Shown: piece after piece, positions 1-9,216 of the stretch
Layout: the number at the start of each line of letters is the position of its first letter
Position numbering within the stretch: the first letter of the stretch is position 1
Origin: Shewanella atlantica
GTDB taxonomy: Bacteria; Pseudomonadota; Gammaproteobacteria; Enterobacterales; Shewanellaceae
DNA: 64,000 nt
NCBI RefSeq assembly: GCF_003966265.1
Contig: NZ_RXNV01000003.1
Span: 186,001-250,000 of the forward strand
Direction: 5' to 3'
Translations under genes and position numbers: made by a program
Notes under the pieces: model-generated
What the model saw: the letters and a program-made list of their open reading frames with translations, nothing else
What the model was told of the DNA's origin: nothing
Databases searched by the model: none

Positions 1-13
1 TTCCCCCCTCCTC

Positions 14-59
14 TCAAGCATGAAAAGCATGGATTCTGAAACGAGTTCGCAATGACAGC
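14..59 (+). repeat. Dispersed intergenic repeat, copy 1
   Basis: This stretch (core GGATTCTGAAAC, then AATGACAGCT) resembles the one at 11049-11094. Both share CTCAAGCAT, a TGGATTCT core and an AATGAC(A/G)GCT end. The core contains an imperfect inverted repeat around ATTCTGAA and TTCAGAAT, clearest in the second copy. It looks like a short non-autonomous intergenic repeat. Family assignment needs a genome-wide count. Confidence 0.55.
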
Positions 60-72
60 TCAAACCTCATAT

Positions 73-142
73 CTCGCACCTCGCACCTCGCACCTCGCAC
101 CTCGCACCTCGCACCTCGCACCTCGCACCTCGCACCTCGCAC
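73..142. repeat. 7-bp tandem repeat, ten perfect copies of CTCGCAC
   Basis: The unit CTCGCAC is repeated head to tail ten times without a mismatch. It lies in non-coding DNA at the window edge, between a dispersed repeat and a REP-like palindrome. Perfect copies of this length suggest a slippage-prone minisatellite (VNTR). No ORF runs through it. Confidence 0.95.
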
Positions 143-170
143 ATTGAAGCTAGATCCTGAAACAAGCAAC

Positions 171-248
171 AAGCTTCGCGGCTAAAGCCGCTCCTAGCAT
201 TGACGACAACTGGACGACCCAATGAGTAGGACCGGCTTCAGCCGGGAA
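171..248. repeat. REP-like palindrome pair upstream of the TfoX-like gene
   Basis: Two related palindromic elements stand in opposite orientations. Element A (171-199) contains GCGGCT-AA-AGCCGC. Element B (226-248) reads GTAGGACCGGCTTCAGCC and ends GGGAA. The reverse complement of A starts TAGGAGCGGCTTTAGCCG, so A is a minus-strand member of the family to which B belongs. Such inverted pairs are the usual arrangement of REP doublets (REPINs). Confidence 0.7.
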
Positions 249-333
249 CAGCAAATAATCCCGCACTTCAATACTCCCCGATGCCAATGCTGCTAATATC
301 GACCTATGATTAGCTGACTTTTATCGGAATCAC

Positions 334-603
334 ATGCAAGTTGAAAATCTTCCAGGGCTTGGGCCTAAGTCTGCAAAGTGGCTCAATGAGATTAATATTT
401 TCACAAGGGAGGATTTAATCACATCGGCTCCAGTCACGATTATGGTCAGATTGGAGCGTGCAGGTATAACGCCCGGACTAAACATGCTCTACGCGCTTGT
501 GGGGGCGATTGAGGGCATTCACTGGCAAGAGGTCGCACGAACGCGCAAGGCCGAGCTTGTATTGGCGCTCGATGCAGCCCGCGAGCTTGAGAAGCTAGAA
601 TGA
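334..603 (+). CDS. TfoX C-terminal-domain protein (orphan)
   Basis: This 89-residue protein consists almost entirely of the TfoX/Sxy C-terminal domain, a helix-hairpin-helix-like fold. It shows LPGLGPKSAKWL at residues 6-17, a LLYALVGAIEG-like core (here MLYALVGAIEG) near 51-61, HW at 63-64 and RKAELVLALD towards the end. Full TfoX/Sxy proteins, which control competence genes, carry a separate N-terminal domain that is absent here. Stand-alone C-terminal-domain proteins exist and their function is not settled. The ATG has only a weak upstream GGA. The gene stands alone between REP-like pairs. DNA or protein binding is inferred. Confidence 0.75.
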   Translation: MQVENLPGLGPKSAKWLNEINIFTREDLITSAPVTIMVRLERAGITPGLNMLYALVGAIEGIHWQEVARTRKAELVLALDAARELEKLE

Positions 604-609
604 CGTCAT

Positions 610-717
610 GTAGGACCGGCTTCAGCCGGGAATGATGAATGTTCGATGAGATAATCCATAAAGCTATGGTTTTTTAGATGTAACAGGTAATAGCTTCGCG
701 ACTAAAGCAGCTTCTAC
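610..717. repeat. REP-like palindrome pair downstream of the TfoX-like gene
   Basis: A second pair of the same family occurs here. Element B (610-632) is identical over 23 bases to 226-248. A diverged element A (692-717, AGCTTCGCGACTAAAGCAG) lies in the opposite orientation. The order is B then A, against A then B upstream, so the gene is bracketed almost symmetrically. Confidence 0.65.
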
Positions 718-743
718 ACTATAGAAGTACAAAATAGAGGCAC

Positions 744-779
744 AAAAAAGCCCCGCCAGGTTAATACATTGCGGGGCTA
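744..779 (-). terminator. Rho-independent terminator of cydABX
   Basis: On the minus strand, an 8-bp stem (AGCCCCGC with GCGGGGCT; arms 749-756 and 771-778) is followed by a run of five or six T, 33 bases past the cydX stop. It is the natural 3' end of the cyd operon. Confidence 0.85.
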
Positions 780-811
780 TTCAGTAAAAACTAACTCACA
801 CTTTCATTAGT

Positions 812-922
812 TTACTTATCTGCTTCTCTGTCCATGTTTTCAGTATTTTCAAGCCATAACGCATTGATAATACCGAAAGAACAAGCCAGCAAAATACCTA
901 AAATCCAAGCAAAATACCACAT
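812..922 (-). CDS. cydX: Cytochrome bd-I oxidase small subunit CydX
   Basis: This 36-residue protein begins MWYFAWILGILLACSFGIIN, the conserved start of CydX (YbgT), followed by ALWLE and a charged tail. CydX is a single transmembrane helix that binds CydA, stabilises the haem centres and is required for full cytochrome bd activity in the inner membrane. The ATG lies 15 bases after the cydB stop, as expected of the third gene of the operon. A terminator follows. No cydZ/ybgE homologue comes next. Confidence 0.93.
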   Translation of the reverse strand: MWYFAWILGILLACSFGIINALWLENTENMDREADK

Positions 923-937
923 GATGTTGGCTCCTAA

Positions 938-2077
938 TCAGTAAAGTGATGTCTTGTTATTCTCGATGAAGTTACGAGACAGACGACCAAACATCTTCAA
1001 ATAAGTGTACACAGTGTAGCTAAGTACAATTGGTACGAAGATGATTGCAGCCCAGGTCATAACAGTCAACGACATTTCACTTGCAGTCGAATCCCACATA
1101 GTCAAACTCACGTTTGGCTCCAGTGAGGATGGCATAACAAATGGGAACATCGCCGCGCCACAAGTTAAGATAACAGCAGCAATCCCCAGTGAACTGAACA
1201 AGAAGGCAAAACCACTGCGGTTCAGACGGCTCGACAGCAGCACTAAGAGTGGCATAGCCAGTCCAAGTACAGGGAACAACATAGTAACTGGGTACTTGTC
1301 GTAATTAGCCAACCATGCACCTGCCTCGATGGCAACGGTCTTAAGCGTTGGATCTGAGATACCATAGGTATCTATCGTTGATGTGATCACATAACCGTCG
1401 ATACCATTGACTAACCAGACACCTGCAGCGCCAAACAAAACAAATAGCAGCACAGATAACAACTGAGACACCTTAGCAGCACGAACACGTAGCTCGCCTT
1501 CTGTCTTCATCTGTAACCAGGTCGCACCTTGTAACATAAACATGCTGACACACACCAGGCCTGCTAATAGACCAAACGGGTTCAGCAGCCCGAAGAAACC
1601 ACCGTGGTAAGTTGCACGCAGGTATTCATCGAAGTTAAACGGCACACCTTGCAGCAAGTTACCAAACGCAACACCAATGATCAGCGGAGGAACAAAGCCA
1701 CCAACAAACAGCGCCCAATCCCAAGACTTACGCCATCTTGGATCTTCAATTTTTGAACGGTAATCGAAGCCAACAGGACGAAGGAATAACGCAAACAAGG
1801 TCAGCATCATAGCGACGTAGAACCCTGAAAACGAAACACCATAGACCATAGGCCAAGCAGCGAACAGCGCGCCACCGGCTGTGATTAACCAAACCTGGTT
1901 ACCATCCCAATGGGGAGCAATCGAGTTGATCATGATACGGCGTTCGGTGTCATCTTTACCTATGATAGGCAAAAGTGCTCCAACTCCCATATCGAAACCA
2001 TCAGTTACAGCAAACCCGATGAATAGCACACCAATCAGTGCCCACCAGATCAATCTTAACATTTCATAATCAAACAT
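938..2077 (-). CDS. cydB: Cytochrome bd ubiquinol oxidase subunit II
   Basis: CydB is the second core subunit of cytochrome bd quinol oxidase, the high-affinity O2 reductase of the inner membrane. At 379 residues it equals E. coli CydB in length. The N-terminus has the conserved FAVTDGFDMGVGALLP region and HWDGNQVWL near residue 56. Hydrophobic segments across the protein fit eight or nine transmembrane helices. It starts 15 bases after the cydA stop, so translation is probably coupled. In this enzyme CydA carries the haems and CydB supports proton and oxygen access. Confidence 0.97.
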   Translation of the reverse strand: MFDYEMLRLIWWALIGVLFIGFAVTDGFDMGVGALLPIIGKDDTERRIMINSIAPHWDGNQVWLITAGGALFAAWPMVYGVSFSGFYVAMMLTLFALFLRPVGFDYRSKIEDPRWRKSWDWALFVGGFVPPLIIGVAFGNLLQGVPFNFDEYLRATYHGGFFGLLNPFGLLAGLVCVSMFMLQGATWLQMKTEGELRVRAAKVSQLLSVLLFVLFGAAGVWLVNGIDGYVITSTIDTYGISDPTLKTVAIEAGAWLANYDKYPVTMLFPVLGLAMPLLVLLSSRLNRSGFAFLFSSLGIAAVILTCGAAMFPFVMPSSLEPNVSLTMWDSTASEMSLTVMTWAAIIFVPIVLSYTVYTYLKMFGRLSRNFIENNKTSLY

Positions 2078-2092
2078 AATCAGATCTCCCGC

Positions 2093-3649
2093 TTAGGCAT
2101 CAAGCTTTTCAAAGTGATATCGGCCAGTCTTAAGACAACTTGGACCCTGGCGAGCAAACTTAATCATCAAGTAAGCTTCAATCACGAGTAACACTGTGTA
2201 GAACAAGGTGATAGAGATAATACTGAACCACAAATCACCCACAGATAAGCTAGATGCAGACATAAAGGTCGGCAGGACTTCTGAAATAGTCCATGGCTGA
2301 CGACCATATTCGGCGACAAACCAACCACATTCGATAGCAATCCACGGAAGAGGTAAGCTAAATAACGCCGCTTTCAATACCCATGGTTTCTCATCAATTT
2401 GATGACGAGTGCTCTGCCAGAATGCTGCGGCGAATACTAATAGCATCACCATACCGGCACCAACCATGACTCTGAATGTCCAGAACATAGGCGCTACACT
2501 CGGGATAGAATCTTTTGCTGCTGCAACAATCTGCTCTTCAGTCGCATCGACAACCTTATCGGTATAACGCTTCAGCAACAGACCGTAACCTAAATCGACT
2601 TTCGCTTCATCGAACGCTGCACGTAATTCAGGAGTTTCATTACCCGCACGCAATTCAGTCAACATAGCGTAAGCTTTCATACCATTACGAATACGAACTT
2701 CATGCTCTTCGATAAGGTCATGAATACCTGTCACCTGCTCATCGAGAGAGCGAGTCGCAATAATACCCATAGCGTATGGGATTTTAATGGCGAAATCGGT
2801 TTCCATCGTCTCTTGATTCGGGAAGCCTACGGCTGTAAAGGCTGCAGGAGCTGGTTCTGTGTGCCATTCAGCTTCAATTGCAGCTAATTTAACACGTTGA
2901 GCCTCACCCACTTTGTAGCCTGATTCATCCCCAAGGACGATAACAGAAAGAATCGATGCCATACCAAAACTTGCGGCAATCGCGAACGAGCGACGTGCAA
3001 ATGGAAGATCGCGTTTCTTAATAATATAATATGAGCTGATCGCAAGTACGAACATGGCTCCGGCAACATAACCCGATGCTACTGTATGAACGAACTTCAC
3101 CTGAGCAACTGGGTTAAATAGCACTTCACCGAAACTGGTCATCTCCATGCGCATGGTTTCATAGTTGAATACGCTGCCGACCGGGTTTTGCATCCAGCCG
3201 TTAGCAACCAAGATCCACAATGCAGACATGTTAGAACCCAGTGCGACTAACCAGGTAACCGCCAGATGCTGACGCTTACTGAATCTGTCCCAACCGAAGA
3301 AGAACATACCAACTAAGGTAGATTCCAGGAAGAAGGCCATCAAACCTTCAATGGCTAGCGGTGCGCCAAAGATATCCCCAACATAATGAGAATAATATGA
3401 CCAGTTAGTACCGAACTGGAACTCCATGGCAAGACCAGTGGCCACACCCAGAGCAAAGTTAATACCGAATAACTTACCCCAGAACTTGGTCATATCTTTA
3501 TAGATCTGTTTATCCGTCATCACATAAAGTGACTCCATGATAGCCAGCAAGAAAGCTAAACCCAAAGTTAAGGGAACAAACAAGAAGTGATACATAGCAG
3601 TCAACGCAAACTGAAAGCGCGACAGCTCAACAACCTCTTCTAAAATCAT
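2093..3649 (-). CDS. cydA: Cytochrome bd ubiquinol oxidase subunit I
   Basis: CydA binds haems b558, b595 and d and oxidises quinol while reducing O2 to water. The chosen ATG gives 518 residues starting [16 protein letters not shown]. It has AGGAGT five bases upstream, whereas a longer in-frame start at 3676 lacks family support. The conserved His of [10 protein letters not shown] falls at residue 21. The long Q-loop (GYGLLLKRY region) of the E. coli-type subfamily is present, as is [11 protein letters not shown] near the end. The gene leads cydA-cydB-cydX. A 13-bp-arm palindrome lies in its leader and an FNR-type box further upstream, which fits oxygen control. Confidence 0.97.
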   Translation of the reverse strand: MILEEVVELSRFQFALTAMYHFLFVPLTLGLAFLLAIMESLYVMTDKQIYKDMTKFWGKLFGINFALGVATGLAMEFQFGTNWSYYSHYVGDIFGAPLAIEGLMAFFLESTLVGMFFFGWDRFSKRQHLAVTWLVALGSNMSALWILVANGWMQNPVGSVFNYETMRMEMTSFGEVLFNPVAQVKFVHTVASGYVAGAMFVLAISSYYIIKKRDLPFARRSFAIAASFGMASILSVIVLGDESGYKVGEAQRVKLAAIEAEWHTEPAPAAFTAVGFPNQETMETDFAIKIPYAMGIIATRSLDEQVTGIHDLIEEHEVRIRNGMKAYAMLTELRAGNETPELRAAFDEAKVDLGYGLLLKRYTDKVVDATEEQIVAAAKDSIPSVAPMFWTFRVMVGAGMVMLLVFAAAFWQSTRHQIDEKPWVLKAALFSLPLPWIAIECGWFVAEYGRQPWTISEVLPTFMSASSLSVGDLWFSIISITLFYTVLLVIEAYLMIKFARQGPSCLKTGRYHFEKLDA

Positions 3650-3673
3650 TAGTGACTCCTTAGGTGGTGCATC

Positions 3674-3712
3674 CATTTATCATAATGAGATCCCCATCGA
3701 TTATGATAAATG
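3674..3712 (-). promoter_or_regulatory. Palindrome in the cydA leader
   Basis: Arms 3674-3686 and 3700-3712 are perfect 13-bp inverted repeats (core ATTTATCATAAT) around a 13-base loop. It ends about 14 bases before the cydA Shine-Dalgarno AGGAGT. It could be an RNA stem-loop in the cydA leader or an operator. There is no T-run, so it is not a typical terminator. Confidence 0.7.
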
Positions 3713-4320
3713 CCTATTTAGGAATTTTGTTTTAGTTACATTTATACGCAATCAAGCAACATAAATGGCTAAACATCATTTTTTTGTTAATTCGCCGAGT
3801 TATTGAGCAAACATTCCAAACTCGGCACGATTTCACGACGAACTTCACACTATTTATTTTATTTGTGACATCAATACAGATAAGATATCTAAAAAGTGAG
3901 CTAAATATTATTTTTCAAAAACTTAACTCAAATACATGCTCTTTCCCGCCCCTATTTTATACCATTCAAAATTGATTCAAATCAATCAAACACTCTGTCC
4001 AAAGCGGTTTTTGTGGTTAAGGACACAGTTACACCCAACCCGAGATTGACAACCACAAAGCGACATGGTAGGGGCGTATGTTTCATCAAGTTTTCACCTC
4101 TTTTAACCCAACTCAAGCACATTCAGCAAAAAAACCAAAAAACACAACAAAACATCAATGAACAGATTATTTAATCTGACTCGTAACATTTTAAGATCAT
4201 TTGCAGCCTAACGCTAAATTACTGTTTCAAATAAGATTAACCTAAAGACGCAACCGAACGCAATAAAATACAGATAATTATAGATTAGTTTTTGTAATCC
4301 ATTAATGAAATTTTTCTCGT
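3713..4320. other. AT-rich intergenic region upstream of cydA
   Basis: This region is rich in A and T and has no convincing gene. The 63-codon frame at 3784-3975 has no coding character or Shine-Dalgarno. The only clear element is the FNR-type box at 3972-3985. The cyd promoter should lie here on the minus strand, but I cannot fix its hexamers. Confidence 0.6.
3972..3985. promoter_or_regulatory. FNR/EtrA-type box
   Basis: TTGATTCAAATCAA is a perfect match to the symmetric FNR-family consensus TTGATNNNNATCAA. Its centre is about 330 bases upstream of the cydA start. Shewanella EtrA is an FNR homologue, and cyd operons are commonly under FNR or ArcA control in gammaproteobacteria. Which promoter it serves (cydA or the small unit at 4350) is not shown by the sequence. 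Confidence 0.65.
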
Positions 4321-4349
4321 TTGATAAGAAATCAATTACAACTTAATAT
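4321..4349 (+). promoter_or_regulatory. Sigma-70 promoter of a short transcription unit
   Basis: A -35 TTGATA (4321-4326) and a -10 TAATAT (4344-4349) are separated by 17 bases. Transcription should begin near 4356 and reach the terminator at 4576-4607, giving an RNA of about 250 bases. Confidence 0.6.
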
Positions 4350-4447
4350 ACGTCCTGTGTTGAGGAGGCAGCTTGTTAACCCGGTGAAGTAGCCCGGAAA
4401 AGCCTAACTCCGCTCACATCATCTAATTACTGTGTGGAGATACCAAT

Positions 4448-4525
4448 ATGAAAAACTTATTCGATCGTCTAGTTTGCAACTACCAGCGTGTTTTTGTTGA
4501 ACTTTATACTGCAAGAGAGCTATAA
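4448..4525 (+). CDS. Putative 25-residue small protein
   Basis: An ATG with GGAG seven bases upstream (4437-4440) opens a 25-codon ORF that begins MKNLFDRL and ends LYTAREL. It has a promoter about 100 bases upstream and a strong terminator about 50 bases downstream. The leader of about 90 bases contains GAGGAGGC and a later GCCTAACTCC that could pair. No downstream gene lies on this strand, so it is not an attenuator of a neighbour. I do not recognise the peptide; a vague resemblance to short DUF1127-like proteins is speculative. It may be a small protein, a dual-function RNA, or a non-coding RNA with a chance ORF. Confidence 0.5.
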   Translation: MKNLFDRLVCNYQRVFVELYTAREL

Positions 4526-4575
4526 ACCGTTTTTTTGCGACCCAATTGATTTTAAAGTTTTGTTAGCGCAAAACG

Positions 4576-4607
4576 GCCACTTAGCTCTTAGAGCTAGGTG
4601 GCTTTTT
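4576..4607 (+). terminator. Rho-independent terminator of the small transcript
   Basis: A 12-bp stem with one G-T pair (arms 4576-4587 and 4591-4602) has a TTA loop and is followed by TTTTT. It is well placed to end the unit that contains the 25-codon ORF. Confidence 0.9.
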
Positions 4608-4849
4608 CATTTCAGGGATCCCTCCCTCTTCATTACCGGCAAATAAACCACTGATGATGAGCACCTTTCCCTCTTAATAACTTCTGCGAACTCACCATTT
4701 ATCCTTATTGAACTCCCCATTTATACTTATTGCTCCTAATAGTGCGCCGAACGACTCATTTTCCCAACTTTAGAACCCCATTGTTTTCTAATGCTGTTAT
4801 AAGCTTCTATTTATTATTACTTTTTTTCACCGTAAAAAAACCAAAAAAA
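4608..4849. other. Intergenic spacer without visible gene
   Basis: Plain AT-rich spacer between the small transcript and the purL terminator. I see no ORF with a ribosome binding site, no hairpin and no repeat worth naming. Confidence 0.6.
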
Positions 4850-4880
4850 AAGAGCATCGAAATTTACGATGCTCTTTTTA
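4850..4880 (-). terminator. Bidirectional terminator downstream of purL
   Basis: A 9-bp perfect stem (AGAGCATCG with CGATGCTCT; arms 4851-4859 and 4867-4875) is flanked by an A-run on the left and a T-run on the right. It can therefore terminate on either strand. It lies about 125 bases past the purL stop. Confidence 0.88.
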
Positions 4881-5002
4881 ATGATTCTGGCTTTAGTAAA
4901 CGTTAAATTAGTCTAACTTAACTCTTACTTTCTGTAACATTACGCTACATGACCAATATTCCCTCAGAAAGCTTGAATGAAGGTATCTTGCCCTTTAACG
5001 TA

Positions 5003-8000
5003 TTAGCCTATGGCAACACGAACGTTTCTGAACATTCTCATCCAAGGGCTATTTTCGCCCCACTCATCCGGATGCCATGAGTTAGCCACGGTTCTGAATA
5101 CACGCTCAGGATGTGGCATCATAATCGTCACCCGTCCATCGGTTGAGCTTAATGCGGTAATAGCATTAGGCGAGCCGTTTGGATTTTGTGGGTACTGTGT
5201 AGCAATCTGGCCGTTACCATCGACATAACGCAATGCAACTGTGCCAGAGGCTTCAGCAGCGGCTAACGCCTCTGGCGATGCAAATTCGGCACGTCCTTCA
5301 CCATGTGAAACGGCGATAGGCATACGTGAACCTGCCATGCCTTCAAAGAACAAAGATGGGCTCTTCTGAACTTCAACCAAGCTAAAACGAGCTTCAAACC
5401 GCTCTGAGCGATTGCGCACGAAATGTGGCCAATGCTCTGTACCCGGTATGATCTGTTTAAGATTAGATAACATCTGGCAGCCATTACACACACCCAGAGA
5501 GAAGCTGTCACTTCGTTCGAAGAAACCACTGAATTGCTCACGAGCACGCTGGTTGAACAAAATAGATTTAGCCCAACCTTCACCAGCCCCCAATACGTCA
5601 CCGTAAGAGAAGCCACCACAAGCTACCAGCCCCTGGAACTCTTTCAGGCTAATACGACCGCTCAAGATGTCACTCATGTGAACATCACGGGACTCAAAAC
5701 CAGCTCGGTCAAACGCCGCTGCCATCTCAATATGTGAATTAACCCCTTGCTCACGTAAGATAGCCATCTTAGGTGCAGCACCTTTGAGGATATAAGGCGC
5801 AGCAACGTCTTCACTCGGGTCGAAACTCAAATTAACGGTCAGACCCTGATCGGCCGTGTCCTGTTTAAGTTTAAACTCTTCCAGTGCACACTCAGGGTTG
5901 TCACGCAGTGTTTGCATCTGATGAGTGGTTTCAGCCCAGATAGTACGCAGTGAAGTGCGAGACTCACTCAATACTTCACGCTCTCCGTCACAAATAGTGA
6001 TCACATCGGCGGGTGTAAGCTCTGCGACCTTATGACACGGTACTCCGACAGCTGCAAACTGACTAATGATTGCATCGACGTTTTCGCGGCTAACCTGGAT
6101 CACAGCGCCAAGCTCTTCGTTAAACAAACGCTCGACATCGTTACCATTCAATGCGCCGATATCGACATTCAGCCCGGTATGACCCGCAAATGCCATCTCT
6201 ACCAATGTGGTATAAAGGCCGCCGTCACTTCTATCGTGATAAGCAATAATGGACTGGTCAGCAACCAATGGCTGGATGACTTCGAAGAAACCTTTCAGCG
6301 TGGAAGCCTTATCAAGATCTGGCGCTATATCACCCAGCTCACTATAAACCTGTGCTAAGCAAGAGCCGCCCAGACGATTTTGGCCAAGGCCTAAGTCAAT
6401 CAGTAGCAGATCTGTCTCACCCTTATCGCTGCGAAGCTCCGGAGTCACGGTATTTCGAATGTCTTGAACCACACCGAATGCGGTGATAACCAGAGACATA
6501 GGAGAGGTCACGGTCTTTTGCTCACCGTTATCTTCCCACGCCGTCTTCATCGACATCGAATCTTTACCCACAGGGATCGTCAATGACAACTCGGGGCACA
6601 GCTCTTCACCTATGGCTTTTACTGCTTCATAAAGACCGGCATCTTCACCAGGGTGACCCGCAGGGGACATCCAGTTAGCGGACAACTTAATACGCTTGAA
6701 CGAACCTATGTCTGTTCCGGCTATGTTCATAATAGACTCGGCAACCGCCATACGCGCCGAGGCACCAAAGTCTAATAGTGCAAGCGGAGTACGCTCACCC
6801 ATGGACATGGCTTCACCTGTGTATGAATCATAACTGGATGCAGTAACCGCACAATCGGCAACTGGCACCTGCCATGGGCCGACCATCTGGTCACGATTAA
6901 CCAGACCCGTTACCGATCTGTCACCGATAGTGATAAGGAATGTCTTCTCGGCGACCGTCGGTAGACGCAAGATACGATGCGCCGCTTCGCGCACTTCGAT
7001 GACACTTTGGTCAAGCGCGGCCGAATCAGCCTTTGCGCTTACGACATCGCGGCTCATCTTAGGTGCTTTACCTAGCAAGACCTCCAGAGGGAGATCGATT
7101 GGATGATTTTCGAAGTGCTCATCGGAAAGGATCAATTCTTTCTCTTCAGTTGCAACACCGACAACTGCAAATGGCGCACGTTCACGTTCACAGATAGCTG
7201 TAAATGTTGCTAAGTTTTCAGGCGCAACTGACATCACATATCGTTCCTGTGATTCGTTACACCAGATCTCCAGTGGGCTCATGCCTGGCTCATCTGACGG
7301 CACATGTCTTAATTCAAACTTACCACCGCGTTCGCCATCATTAACCAACTCAGGTAAGGCATTTGATAGTCCACCAGCACCGACATCGTGAATAAACTGG
7401 ATTGGATTTTCATCACCCATCTGCCAGCAACGGTCGATCACCTCCTGACAGCGACGTTCCATCTCTGGGTTTTCACGCTGGACAGAGGCAAAGTCTAAGT
7501 CTTCACTGGACTGGCCCGATGCCATCGATGAAGCGGCGCCGCCGCCCAGACCGATATTCATCGCTGGTCCACCCAGTACGATTAGCTTAGCGCCAACGGT
7601 GATCTCACCCTTCTGCACATGCTCTTCGCGGATGTTGCCTAACCCGCCGGCAAGCATGATAGGTTTATGGTAACCACGAACCTCGGTGCCATTGTGACTG
7701 CAGACTTCCTGCTCGTAGGTACGGAAATATCCAACCAGCGCAGGACGGCCAAACTCGTTGTTAAACGCAGCGCCGCCCAATGGACCTTCAGTCATAATAT
7801 CTAATGCTGTAACGATACGGTCAGGTTTGCCGTAATCGGCTTCCCAAGGCTGTACAAACCCAGGGATCTTAAGGTTTGAAACACTAAACCCAGTTAAGCC
7901 CGCTTTTGGCTTAGAGCCACGACCGGTAGCACCTTCATCACGAATTTCTCCACCGGAACCAGTTGCTGCACCCGGGTATGGGCTGATAGCGGTAGGATGG

Positions 8001-8887
8001 TTGTGAGTCTCAACCTTCATCAAGATATGCATGGGTTCGCTGTGATAGTCGTAGACGCCATCTTGCTTGGGGAAGAAACGACCCGCGGTTGAGCCTGTCA
8101 TTACCGCGGCGTTATCTTTATAGGCCGACAATACGTTTTCAGGTGTGGTTTCAAAGGTGTTCTTAATCATCTTGAACAATGATTTTGGCTGTACCTCACC
8201 ATCGATTGTCCAATCGGCATTGAAAATTTTGTGACGACAATGCTCTGAGTTCGCCTGAGCAAACATCATCAACTCGACATCGTTGGGGTTACGCCCTAAA
8301 CGAACAAAGTTTTCGACCAGATAATCAATCTCATCGGGCGCGAGTGCGAGACCGAGTTCAGTATTGGCCAACTCCAGTGCCCGGCGACCTTCACCTAAAA
8401 TATTAACGCTTTTTACTTCGGCAGGTTCGGTGCGGGCAAACAACACCTCAGCCTTATCGAAACTGGTCAAAATTACTTCGACCATACGGTCATGCACCAG
8501 TGAATTTAACGTCTTTTGTTGCTCGCTGTTAAGTGCTGCAGATTCAACATAATAAGCAACACCACGCTCTAAACGTTTTACCTTGTCCAGGCCACAGTTG
8601 TGTGCAATATCGGTAGCCTTGGATGACCAAGGTGAGATAGTGCCCGGGCGTGGGGTAACAAAATGAAGTGAACCTTGTGGTGCGTGCGCTTCGATAGCGG
8701 GACCATAAGTCAGGAGTTTCTCGAGTTGTTGGGTCTCACTTTCATCTAACGACTCAGACAAATCGACTAAATGAATATACTCAGCATAGATTCCACTTAC
8801 TGGGAGCGCTGCATGATCGCAAGCTTCCATTAATTTTTGAACTCTAAACGCTGATAAAGCAGGGGCTCCGCGGATGATCTCCATCAC
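5003..8887 (-). CDS. purL: Phosphoribosylformylglycinamidine synthase
   Basis: PurL (FGAM synthase) catalyses the ATP- and glutamine-dependent fourth step of purine synthesis in the cytosol. This is the large single-chain form of 1294 residues (E. coli 1295). The N-terminus [15 protein letters not shown] matches the family. [15 protein letters not shown] and [14 protein letters not shown] mark the PurS-like and synthetase parts. A C-terminal glutaminase domain shows VCNGCQML with the nucleophile Cys1134, HGEGR and MPHPERVFR. The start is GTG directly followed by ATG; AAGG spacing slightly favours the GTG. It is divergent from mltF, the usual Shewanella pairing. Confidence 0.98.
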   Translation of the reverse strand: MMEIIRGAPALSAFRVQKLMEACDHAALPVSGIYAEYIHLVDLSESLDESETQQLEKLLTYGPAIEAHAPQGSLHFVTPRPGTISPWSSKATDIAHNCGLDKVKRLERGVAYYVESAALNSEQQKTLNSLVHDRMVEVILTSFDKAEVLFARTEPAEVKSVNILGEGRRALELANTELGLALAPDEIDYLVENFVRLGRNPNDVELMMFAQANSEHCRHKIFNADWTIDGEVQPKSLFKMIKNTFETTPENVLSAYKDNAAVMTGSTAGRFFPKQDGVYDYHSEPMHILMKVETHNHPTAISPYPGAATGSGGEIRDEGATGRGSKPKAGLTGFSVSNLKIPGFVQPWEADYGKPDRIVTALDIMTEGPLGGAAFNNEFGRPALVGYFRTYEQEVCSHNGTEVRGYHKPIMLAGGLGNIREEHVQKGEITVGAKLIVLGGPAMNIGLGGGAASSMASGQSSEDLDFASVQRENPEMERRCQEVIDRCWQMGDENPIQFIHDVGAGGLSNALPELVNDGERGGKFELRHVPSDEPGMSPLEIWCNESQERYVMSVAPENLATFTAICERERAPFAVVGVATEEKELILSDEHFENHPIDLPLEVLLGKAPKMSRDVVSAKADSAALDQSVIEVREAAHRILRLPTVAEKTFLITIGDRSVTGLVNRDQMVGPWQVPVADCAVTASSYDSYTGEAMSMGERTPLALLDFGASARMAVAESIMNIAGTDIGSFKRIKLSANWMSPAGHPGEDAGLYEAVKAIGEELCPELSLTIPVGKDSMSMKTAWEDNGEQKTVTSPMSLVITAFGVVQDIRNTVTPELRSDKGETDLLLIDLGLGQNRLGGSCLAQVYSELGDIAPDLDKASTLKGFFEVIQPLVADQSIIAYHDRSDGGLYTTLVEMAFAGHTGLNVDIGALNGNDVERLFNEELGAVIQVSRENVDAIISQFAAVGVPCHKVAELTPADVITICDGEREVLSESRTSLRTIWAETTHQMQTLRDNPECALEEFKLKQDTADQGLTVNLSFDPSEDVAAPYILKGAAPKMAILREQGVNSHIEMAAAFDRAGFESRDVHMSDILSGRISLKEFQGLVACGGFSYGDVLGAGEGWAKSILFNQRAREQFSGFFERSDSFSLGVCNGCQMLSNLKQIIPGTEHWPHFVRNRSERFEARFSLVEVQKSPSLFFEGMAGSRMPIAVSHGEGRAEFASPEALAAAEASGTVALRYVDGNGQIATQYPQNPNGSPNAITALSSTDGRVTIMMPHPERVFRTVANSWHPDEWGENSPWMRMFRNVRVAIG

Positions 8888-9216
8888 GTCATTTCACCTT
8901 ATATATTTATATTATAATTGCAGGGTCAGATCTGGCGCCATTATAGGGAAATGTGAGTGACAAATCATCCGTAGTCGCTGTCGAAAACAGTGTTTCCTGT
9001 TAATTAAAAAAGGTCTCGCTAAAAATTTTAGGCTTAATACCAACAAACCAATAAAATCGACCATAATTAGTAAAGAATATTTCACAAGATATCGGCCTAA
9101 ATCACTCAAATGCCGCCAAAAATGGAGTTTTTATTCACTTGGCACTGATTATGATATAATCGCTGGCTTGCTCGATAAAAATCACTGAATAAATAAACAG
9201 GTCCTTAAAATTCACC
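8888..9216. other. purL/mltF divergent promoter region
   Basis: This gap of 329 bases has perfect TATAAT -10 elements facing each way: 8940-8945 for purL (minus) and 9155-9160 for mltF (plus). Neither has a clear -35. I found no convincing PurR operator (ACGCAAACGTTTTCGT type), although purL is often PurR-controlled. The short frames at 8912-9109 and 9135-9338 are not credible genes. Confidence 0.55.

Noticed and set aside
73..142. CRISPR array
   Set aside because: The units are 7 bp with no spacers between them and no cas genes are present.
3784..3975. 63-codon frame in the cydA upstream gap
   Set aside because: Low-complexity AT-rich translation, no Shine-Dalgarno, no conserved motif.
8888..9216. 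PurR operator for purL
   Set aside because: No sequence close to the ACGCAAACGTTTTCGT palindrome was found.
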